From Actinomycetota bacterium (GTDB lineage: Bacteria > Actinomycetota > Actinomycetes > S36-B12): 6,848 bases of DNA. The notes below the pieces were generated by a model, which ran no database searches, was not told the origin of the DNA, and was given only the letters and a program-made list of their open reading frames with translations. Within the stretch, counting starts at the first letter, position 1. Each line of letters begins with the position of its first letter. Position numbers and translations under genes: made by a program. Shown piece after piece: positions 1-5,941 of this stretch. The stretch lies in the NCBI GenBank assembly GCA_016870425.1, contig VGBQ01000141.1, positions 1-6,848 on the forward strand, written 5' to 3'.

Positions 1-219
1 GACGAGGATCGCGTCGGCGGGACACGCCCACGCGCATAACTCGCAGCCGATGCACTTCTCCAGGCCGTCGGGCCAGCGGTTGAGTTGATGGCGACCGTGG
101 AAGCGGGGCTTGGGCGGGAAGCGATCAGCCTGCTCGGGATACTGCTCCGTCACGACCTTCTTGAACATCGTCGCGAAGGTGACGCCGAAGCCGCGCACGG
201 CCGGGGGCAGTTCAGGCAT
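1..219 (-). CDS. nuoI: NADH-quinone oxidoreductase subunit I (partial, N-terminal 73 residues)
   Basis: NuoI is the two-[4Fe-4S] ferredoxin-like subunit of complex I; its clusters N6a and N6b pass electrons from NuoG toward cluster N2 in NuoB. Only the first 73 codons are present, and the gene runs off the window at position 1. The protein begins MPELPPAVRGFG and contains RWPDGLEKCIGCELCAWACP, the first ferredoxin motif CxxCxxCxxxCP, with Cys56, Cys59, Cys62 and Cys66. The second cluster motif would lie outside the window. The ATG at 219-217 is chosen because a GAGGAGG Shine-Dalgarno lies 6 nt upstream, inside the end of nuoH, and because it puts the Cys motif at the expected distance. The start overlaps the nuoH stop by 8 nt, which implies translational coupling. 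Leu61 is encoded by TTA, the only in-frame TTA I found in the window. Identification is secure from the motif plus operon position. Confidence 0.95.
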   Translation of the reverse strand, partial: MPELPPAVRGFGVTFATMFKKVVTEQYPEQADRFPPKPRFHGRHQLNRWPDGLEKCIGCELCAWACPADAILV

Positions 220-1576
220 TGCCGTCCTCCTCATGAGCGTCGTCGGAGGCGGGCCCCTCGCCCGAGACGGCTTCGCTGACATCTCTGGCGGTCACGGCAG
301 TGCCGGCCACGACCGTGCCGGCCAGAGCCCGCCTGGAGGTGAAGGTGAACTCCTGCCCCGGCAGCGGAGGCACCGGGTAGCCGCCCGCGTAGGGGTCGAA
401 GGGCTTGGCCGCCTCCGCCGCAGCCTCCTCGAGTTCGCGCTTCTCCTGTCGTGCCGTGCGCACCTGGAGCACCCAGGAGCCCAGGACGATAGCGATGAGC
501 ACTCCCGCGCCGACGAGGAGGAGCTCCTGCGTGGAGACGGACAGTTCATTACGCACCACTCGTGCCGCAGCCACGATGACGATCCACACGAGCGACGCCG
601 GGATGAGGACCTTCCAGCCGAATCGCATGAACTGGTCGTAGCGCAATCGCGGCAGGGTGCCGCGGAGCCAGATGAAGACGAAGATGAAGAGCTGCACCTT
701 GATGAGCCACCACAGCAGCGGCCACCAACCGGTGTTGGCGCTCTCCCACAGCGAGATCGGCCACGGCGCGCGCCAGCCGCCGAGGAAGAGCGTGGTCGCC
801 AGCGCCGAGACGGTCACCATGTTGATGTACTCGGCAAGGAAGAAGAGGGCGAACTTCAAGGAGGAGTACTCCGTGTGGAATCCACCCACGAGTTCGCCCT
901 CGGCCTCGGGCAGGTCGAAGGGGGCGCGGTTGGTCTCGCCCACCATCGCCGTGACGTAGATGAGGAACGACGGGAGCAGGATCACGGCGTACCAGATCGG
1001 CTCCTGCGCGGCGACGATGTCGGAGGTCGACATGGATCCGGCGTAGAGGAAGACGGCGACGAAGGACATCGACATCGCCAATTCGTAGGAGATCATCTGT
1101 GCCGAGGACCGCAGGCCGCCCAGGAGGGGGTACGTCGAACCCGACGACCAGCCCGCGAGCACGATGCCGTAGATGCCGATCGAGGCGACCGCCAGGACGT
1201 AGAGCACGGACACGGGGAAGTCGGTGAGCTGCAGCGGGGTCTCGACGCCGAAGATGCTGACCATCGGGCCAAAGGGGATCACCGCGAAGGCGATGAAGGC
1301 CATGGTGGCCGAGATCACAGGGGCGATCCAGTAGACGGCCCGGTGGGCTGTCTTGGGGATGATCTCTTCCTTCAGCGCCAGCTTGAAGCCGTCCATGAGC
1401 GACTGCAGCAGGCCGAAGGGGCCGACGCGGTTAGGCCCGATGCGCGACTGCATGCGGGCGACGACGCGGCGCTCCCACCAGATGGTGAAGAGAGTGAGGA
1501 GGACGAGCATGGCGAAGATGGCCACGACCTTGAGCAGGACAAGCCACCAGGGATCGTTGAAGGTGATGCCGCTCAT
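212..1576 (-). CDS. nuoH: NADH-quinone oxidoreductase subunit H (membrane subunit at the quinone site)
   Basis: NuoH (ND1 homologue) is the integral membrane subunit that anchors the peripheral arm, forms much of the quinone-entry chamber and links it to the antiporter-like subunits. The protein is 454 residues from MSGITFNDPWW. Family signatures are ERRVVARMQSRIGPNRVGP (35-53), GETNRAPFDLPEAEGELVGG (213-232, the acidic cytoplasmic loop near the quinone site) and RGTLPRLRYDQFM (305-317). By eye there are about nine hydrophobic segments, near 11-33, 80-103, 120-142, 158-180, 193-212, 241-265, 285-304, 321-340 and 350-371. Escherichia coli NuoH is about 325 residues, so 373-454 is an extra hydrophilic tail: charged and Ala-rich first, then Pro/Gly-rich, then acidic. 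An in-frame ATG at 1663 would add 29 residues lying within nuoG, but the ATG at 1576 matches the family N-terminus and overlaps the nuoG stop as ATGA. The upstream SD is weak (GGGACGG, 1582-1588), so coupling to nuoG translation is likely. Confidence 0.96.
   Translation of the reverse strand: MSGITFNDPWWLVLLKVVAIFAMLVLLTLFTIWWERRVVARMQSRIGPNRVGPFGLLQSLMDGFKLALKEEIIPKTAHRAVYWIAPVISATMAFIAFAVIPFGPMVSIFGVETPLQLTDFPVSVLYVLAVASIGIYGIVLAGWSSGSTYPLLGGLRSSAQMISYELAMSMSFVAVFLYAGSMSTSDIVAAQEPIWYAVILLPSFLIYVTAMVGETNRAPFDLPEAEGELVGGFHTEYSSLKFALFFLAEYINMVTVSALATTLFLGGWRAPWPISLWESANTGWWPLLWWLIKVQLFIFVFIWLRGTLPRLRYDQFMRFGWKVLIPASLVWIVIVAAARVVRNELSVSTQELLLVGAGVLIAIVLGSWVLQVRTARQEKRELEEAAAEAAKPFDPYAGGYPVPPLPGQEFTFTSRRALAGTVVAGTAVTARDVSEAVSGEGPASDDAHEEDGNA
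226..232 (-). promoter_or_regulatory. Ribosome binding site of nuoI
   Basis: On the minus strand this reads GAGGAGG, 6 nt before the nuoI ATG at 219. It supports that start. It lies within the last codons of nuoH, where it also encodes the Glu-Glu-Asp near the C-terminus. Confidence 0.8.
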
Positions 1577-3981
1577 GCCGTCCGTCCCGTCACGCGCACC
1601 GCAGAACCATGGCGCGCTCCGATAGACAGCAGCCGGGAGCCCTCGGATGACATGGGCACCCACACCGCACCGTCGACGACGTCGGCGATGCGCACGGGAA
1701 GCTCGATCGACCCCTTATCGGTGGAAATGACGACGGCAGACGCCTGGGCCAGGCCCAGTGCCCGGGCAGTGTCGGCGCCCATGAGGGCCTCGGTGGGTCG
1801 AGCGGTGGCCGCCAGGTGCGGCTCGCCCTCCTGGAGTGCGCCCGCGTCGAGCAGCAGGCGCCAGGTCGCAAGGGCGACCGAACCATGGACCCCGGGGACC
1901 GAGGGAGCGACGGTCGGCGCCGCGACGCGCGCTCCGGTCCACCTGCCCAGGCGATCTAGCTCAGCGCGCAGAGCGACCACCTCACCGCTCCCGAAACTCA
2001 CGTCCATCGCGTCGGCGATCATCGCCAGGACACGACCGTCGGCCACGGACTGCGCGCCGTGGATGGCCGCGGAGAAGGGCTTGTTGCGACCTTCCCAGTC
2101 AGTGAAGGACCCTGCCTTCTCCGCGACAACGGCGACGGGGAAGACGACGTCCGCGACATCGGTCACCTCGTTGTGATGCGTGGTCAAAGCGACGACGAAC
2201 GGCACCTTGTCGAGGGCACGACGCAGGTCTTCGGCGCCCTCGTGGTCAGCCACCTCGACTCCCGCGACGAGTAGGGCGTCCACCTGCGCACCGGCCACGA
2301 TCGCGTCCATGAGGGACTGACCGTCGCGCCCGCCCGGGGGCAGGCTGCTGGGCTCCACGCCCCACACGGCGGCGACCTCCTCGCGGGCGCGCGGGTCATC
2401 GGCGGGACGGCCACCGGGCAAGAGCCCCGCGAGCGCACCCGCGTCGAGTGCACCGCGCTCCCCCGCGCGCCGGGGAACCCAGCCGAGCCGAGCACCGGTG
2501 CTCGAGGCGAGTTCGGCAGCGGCGGAGAGCGCGCCCGGCACTCCGGCCATGCGCTCACCGACGAGGATCACCGCACCGGGCTGGCGCAGGGCGGCAAGCG
2601 TGTCGGCAGCCTTCTCTCCACCCAGGATGTGGCGCAGGGCGATGGCCTCGCCGCCGGGCTGGCAGGCCCACCACTGCGCGTCCATCTTGTCGATCCCGCG
2701 CGTGCGCACGGGCGAGAGCGACACGATGCGGACGCCCTTCTTCTGCGCCGCCCGACGCAGACGCAGGAAGATAATGGGCGACTCGTCCTCAGGCTCGAGG
2801 CCCACCAGGAGCACCACGGGGGCGCTGTCGAGGTCCGCGTACGTCGGCCCGAGCGGCATGCCGGCCACCGAGGATGCAAGGAACTGAGCTTCCTCATCAC
2901 TGGCGACACGCGATCGGAAGTCGATGTCGCCCGTGCCCATGGCCACTCGGGCGAACTTCGCGTAGGCGTAGGCATCCTCGCGCGTGAGGCGGCCACCGGT
3001 CAGCACACCTGCCCGACCGCGCGCCGCAGCGAGGCCTCGGGCAGCGACGTCGAGCGCCTCCGGCCAGGACGCGGGGCGAAGCTCGCCGTTCTCACGCACG
3101 AGCGGCGATGCGATCCGGCCCTCATGCGTGTAGACGAAGGCGAATCGGCCCTTGTCGCAGTTCCACTCCTCATTGACCTCGGGGTCATCCCAGGCCAAGC
3201 GACGGGTGATCACTCCGCGTCGCACGTCAGTGCGCAGCGAACAGCCGGATGCACAGTGCTCGCACGTGGTCGGCGTACTGACGAGGTCGAAGGGACGAGC
3301 ACGGAATCGGTAGAGCGAACTGGTAAGAGCTCCCACGGGGCAGATCTGGATGGTGTTGCCGGAGAAGTAGGAGTCGAATGGCTGATCGGGGGCGATACCC
3401 ACCTGCTGCGCTGCTCCCCGCTCAAGAAGCTCGAGCATGGGGTCGCCCGCAATCTGGTCGGCAAATCGCGTGCACCGTGCACAGGAGACGCAACGCTCAC
3501 GGTCGAGCAGGATCTGCGCGCTCACGTTGATGGGCTTCTCGAAGGTCCGCTTCTCCTCCTCGAATCGGGAGGTGGGACGCCCGGTGGTCATCGCCTGGTT
3601 CTGCAGGGGGCACTCGCCGCCCTTGTCGCAGACGGGGCAGTCCAGGGGATGGTTGAGGAGGAGGAACTCCATCACCCCCTCCTGTGCAGCGTCAGCCATC
3701 AGCGAGGTGCGTTGGGTGCGCACGATCATGCCGTCGGTGACCGCGATGGCGCAGGCAGGCTGCGGCTTGGCCTGGCCTTCGATCTCTATGAGGCAGGCGC
3801 GGCATGCCGCGACCGGGTCGAGCAGGGGGTGATCGCAGAAGCGAGGGATCTCGATGCCCATGAGCTCGGCCACGCGGATGACGAGCATCCCCTTGGGCAC
3901 GCGCACCTCGATGCCGTCGACACTGACGGTGACCAGGTCGCTGGGAGCGACCTCGGTCGGGCTCTGCGGGGCGATGGTCAT
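1573..3981 (-). CDS. nuoG: NADH-quinone oxidoreductase subunit G (multi-cluster iron-sulfur subunit)
   Basis: NuoG is the largest peripheral-arm subunit and carries electrons from NuoF toward NuoI. The protein is 802 residues. The N-terminal ferredoxin-like domain binds [2Fe-2S] N1b through Cys49, Cys60, Cys63 and Cys77. The N5 motif HxxxCxxCxxxxxC follows (His111, Cys115, Cys118, Cys124). N4 is ligated by CVSCARC plus a distant Cys (164, 167, 170, 214). A fourth motif, CxxCxxxC-x27-C (240, 243, 247, 275), fits the extra cluster N7 known from E. coli and Thermus. Residues from about 290 form the molybdopterin-oxidoreductase-like region, here a structural relic, and about 720-800 resemble a molybdopterin dinucleotide-binding domain. 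The longer in-frame ORF reaching 4254 is rejected: its first 91 residues lie inside nuoF, while MTIAPQSP at 3981 has a GAGGTGG SD and overlaps the nuoF stop as ATGA. The stop overlaps nuoH in the same way. Confidence 0.97.
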   Translation of the reverse strand: MTIAPQSPTEVAPSDLVTVSVDGIEVRVPKGMLVIRVAELMGIEIPRFCDHPLLDPVAACRACLIEIEGQAKPQPACAIAVTDGMIVRTQRTSLMADAAQEGVMEFLLLNHPLDCPVCDKGGECPLQNQAMTTGRPTSRFEEEKRTFEKPINVSAQILLDRERCVSCARCTRFADQIAGDPMLELLERGAAQQVGIAPDQPFDSYFSGNTIQICPVGALTSSLYRFRARPFDLVSTPTTCEHCASGCSLRTDVRRGVITRRLAWDDPEVNEEWNCDKGRFAFVYTHEGRIASPLVRENGELRPASWPEALDVAARGLAAARGRAGVLTGGRLTREDAYAYAKFARVAMGTGDIDFRSRVASDEEAQFLASSVAGMPLGPTYADLDSAPVVLLVGLEPEDESPIIFLRLRRAAQKKGVRIVSLSPVRTRGIDKMDAQWWACQPGGEAIALRHILGGEKAADTLAALRQPGAVILVGERMAGVPGALSAAAELASSTGARLGWVPRRAGERGALDAGALAGLLPGGRPADDPRAREEVAAVWGVEPSSLPPGGRDGQSLMDAIVAGAQVDALLVAGVEVADHEGAEDLRRALDKVPFVVALTTHHNEVTDVADVVFPVAVVAEKAGSFTDWEGRNKPFSAAIHGAQSVADGRVLAMIADAMDVSFGSGEVVALRAELDRLGRWTGARVAAPTVAPSVPGVHGSVALATWRLLLDAGALQEGEPHLAATARPTEALMGADTARALGLAQASAVVISTDKGSIELPVRIADVVDGAVWVPMSSEGSRLLSIGARHGSAVRVTGRTA

Positions 3982-5288
3982 CGCGCGGCCACCTCGCCGA
4001 AGATGTAGGACGCCGCCGGGGGGAAGGCCTCGTCGACGGGGGTGCGCGTGGCCGCCTCGAACTCGTCGCGGAAGTACTTCAGGGCCCCGGGATAAGGGGT
4101 CGCCGCCGCATCGCCGAGGGCGCAGAAGGATCGCCCGGCGATGTTGCCGCAGACCTCGACGAGCAGGTCCATGTCGGCGTCGGTGCCGTGACCGTGTTCG
4201 AATCTCTCGAGCACGCCGGTGATCCAGTAGGTCCCCTCGCGGCAAGGAGTGCACTTACCGCATGACTCGTGCTTGTAGAACTCCAGCCAGCGGGTGACCG
4301 CCTTGACCACACTCACGGTGTTGTTGAAGACCATCGGCGTGCCGGTGCCCAGCATGGTGCCGGCCTCGGCCATGGCCTCGTAGGTCATGGGGGTGTCCAG
4401 GTGGTCCGCGGTGAGCATCGGCACGGATGAGCCGCCGGGAATCCAGAACTTCACCGTGCCATCTCCGCCAACGACACCACCGGCGTAGTCGAGCAGCTCG
4501 CGCATGGTGATACCAAGGGGAGCCTCGTAGATCCCGGGACGTGCGACGTGACCGGAGATGGAGAAAACCTTGAAGCCCGGGGACTTCTCGGTGCCGAACT
4601 GGCGGAACCACTCGACCCCGTTGTTGATGATCCAGGGGATATTGGTGATCGTCTCGACGTTGTTGACCACGGTGGGCACCGCATAGAGCCCATGCGTCGC
4701 CGGGAAGGGCGGCTTCAGGCGCGGCTGTCCGCGGTAGCCCTCGAGCGAGTCGAGCAGCGCCGTCTCCTCGCCGCAGATGTAAGCGCCAGCCCCGGAGTGC
4801 ACGGTGATGCGCAGGCTGAAGCCGGATCCGAGGATGTTGTCTCCGACCAGCCCCGCCTGCTCGGCCTCGCGCACAGCGGTGGCCACCCGCCGGATCGCCT
4901 GGGGCACCTCACCGCGGATGTAGATGAAGGCGTGATTGGCCCGGATGGCGTAGGAGGAGATGATGACGCCTTCGACCAGAGCGTGGGGGTTGGCGATCAT
5001 GATCGGGACGTCCTTGCAGGCACCCGGCTCGGACTCGTCGGCGTTGACGACAAGGTAGTGGGGCTTGCCGTCGTTCTGCGGGACGAAGCTCCACTTCAGG
5101 CCGGTGGGGAAGCCCGCACCCCCGCGGCCGCGCAGACCGGTGTCCTTGACCGTGCCGATGATCGCGTCAGGATCCATGCCCAGGGCCTTGGGCAGGGCGA
5201 CGTAGCCACCATGGCGGCGATAGCCCTCGAGGGTGAAGTAGTCCGGCACGTCCCAGTGGGCCGTGATGATCGGGGTCAGTGGTGTCAT
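3978..5288 (-). CDS. nuoF: NADH-quinone oxidoreductase subunit F (NADH/FMN-binding)
   Basis: NuoF is the NADH dehydrogenase (51-kDa type) subunit: it oxidises NADH, holds FMN and passes electrons to its [4Fe-4S] cluster N3 on the cytoplasmic tip of complex I. The protein is 436 residues, near the usual length. Visible motifs are the glycine-rich GRGGAGFPTGLKW (54-66, nucleotide/FMN region), NADESEPGACKD (82-93, FMN region), GAGAYICGEETALLDSLEG (166-184) and the N3 site ESCGKCTPCREG with Cys343, Cys346 and Cys349 plus Cys389 in SFCALGD. The start MTPLTPIITAHWD at 5288 is preferred over an ORF extension to 5579 because it matches the family N-terminus, has a strong GGGGGAGGG SD 6 nt upstream and overlaps the nuoE stop as ATGA. 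The 97-residue extension is nuoE in another frame. The stop overlaps the nuoG start by 4 nt. NuoE, F and G together form the NADH-oxidising module. Confidence 0.98.
   Translation of the reverse strand: MTPLTPIITAHWDVPDYFTLEGYRRHGGYVALPKALGMDPDAIIGTVKDTGLRGRGGAGFPTGLKWSFVPQNDGKPHYLVVNADESEPGACKDVPIMIANPHALVEGVIISSYAIRANHAFIYIRGEVPQAIRRVATAVREAEQAGLVGDNILGSGFSLRITVHSGAGAYICGEETALLDSLEGYRGQPRLKPPFPATHGLYAVPTVVNNVETITNIPWIINNGVEWFRQFGTEKSPGFKVFSISGHVARPGIYEAPLGITMRELLDYAGGVVGGDGTVKFWIPGGSSVPMLTADHLDTPMTYEAMAEAGTMLGTGTPMVFNNTVSVVKAVTRWLEFYKHESCGKCTPCREGTYWITGVLERFEHGHGTDADMDLLVEVCGNIAGRSFCALGDAAATPYPGALKYFRDEFEAATRTPVDEAFPPAASYIFGEVAAR
3989..3995 (-). promoter_or_regulatory. Ribosome binding site of nuoG
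   Basis: On the minus strand this reads GAGGTGG, 7 nt before the nuoG ATG at 3981. It supports that start over the in-frame ATG at 4254. It lies within the last codons of nuoF. Confidence 0.7.
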
Positions 5289-5941
5289 GCGGATCCCTCC
5301 CCCGGGGTCGGCGCCTTCATGCCGAGCTCGCGCGCGACGGTGAGACCGGCCAGCATGATCGAGTCCGCCTCGCCTCCCTCGCCCGCCAAACCGTCGACGG
5401 GGAAGGCCAGGGTGTGCTCGGTTGCCTGGAAGTCGCGGATGACCGGGCCGCGCGTGGAGACGACCTCCTCGCCGCGGGCGAGCCGGTCGATGATGTCGAC
5501 GGCGCTCCGCGGTGTCTGGCAGTCCATGAACTCCCAGTCCACCGTCATGACGGGGGCATGAGTGCACGCGGCCTGGCACTCGATGCGCTCGAGCCAGAAG
5601 GTGCCGTCGACATCCTTCTCGTTGTGGCCAGCGCCGAGCCGCTCGGACACCGCGTCGTAGACAGCGTCACCACCCAGCAGCGCGCAGAGAGTGTTGGTGC
5701 AGACGCCGATGTGGTGCTTGCCCACCGGGCGGCGCTTGTACATCGTGTAGAAGGTCGCGACGGCAGTCACCTCTGCCGTGGTGAGACCGAGCTCATCGGC
5801 GATGACCCTCATCCCCTCCGGCGTGACTTCGTCGTCGATGCTCTGCGCGAGGTGGAGCAGGGGCATGACCGCAGAGCGCGAGTTGGGGTAGCGCCCGATG
5901 ATGTCGCGCATCTGCGCCATGACGCCCTCGTCGTAGGACAT
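5285..5941 (-). CDS. nuoE: NADH-quinone oxidoreductase subunit E ([2Fe-2S] N1a subunit)
   Basis: NuoE is the thioredoxin-fold [2Fe-2S] (24-kDa type) subunit. It sits beside NuoF and holds cluster N1a, which is off the main electron path. The protein is 218 residues. An N-terminal helical part (about 1-70) includes LGLTTAEVTAVATFYTMY, typical of the family. The ferredoxin core has the cluster ligands C-x4-C (Cys81 and Cys86 in CTNTLC) and C-x3-C (Cys122 and Cys126 in ECQAACTHAP). A further Cys141 is not a known ligand. Residues after about 165 form a C-terminal extension relative to E. coli NuoE (about 166 residues), Gly/Glu-rich with a short possible helix near 193-207. The ATG at 5941 overlaps the nuoD stop by one base (TGATG), with a moderate GGGGTGG SD (5949-5955) 7 nt upstream. 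The stop overlaps the nuoF start as ATGA. Confidence 0.96.
   Translation of the reverse strand: MSYDEGVMAQMRDIIGRYPNSRSAVMPLLHLAQSIDDEVTPEGMRVIADELGLTTAEVTAVATFYTMYKRRPVGKHHIGVCTNTLCALLGGDAVYDAVSERLGAGHNEKDVDGTFWLERIECQAACTHAPVMTVDWEFMDCQTPRSAVDIIDRLARGEEVVSTRGPVIRDFQATEHTLAFPVDGLAGEGGEADSIMLAGLTVARELGMKAPTPGEGSA
5295..5303 (-). promoter_or_regulatory. Ribosome binding site of nuoF
   Basis: On the minus strand this reads GGGGGAGGG, 6 nt before the nuoF ATG at 5288. It is the longest purine SD-like run at any junction in the window and decides the nuoF start against the longer ORF to 5579. It lies within the nuoE C-terminal codons. Confidence 0.8.

Noticed and set aside
110..2176. A 688-residue open frame on the plus strand, antisense to nuoH and the 3' part of nuoG.
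   Set aside because: Its product is a low-complexity Arg/Asp/Glu/His/Gly-rich chain with no recognisable domain, as expected from the complement of high-GC coding DNA. The minus-strand genes have clear family motifs throughout.
2629..4008. A 459-residue open frame on the plus strand, antisense to nuoG.
   Set aside because: Same explanation: a GC-driven shadow with no motif and a His/Gly/Asp-rich composition, fully covered by the well-supported nuoG.
3982..4254. A longer nuoG starting at the ATG at 4254.
   Set aside because: The added 91 residues are Arg/His-rich out-of-frame nuoF sequence. The 3981 ATG has an SD, the ATGA overlap and a family-like N-terminus.
5289..5579. A longer nuoF starting at the ATG at 5579.
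   Set aside because: The added 97 residues are out-of-frame nuoE sequence. The 5288 start has the strongest SD in the window and the usual NuoF length.
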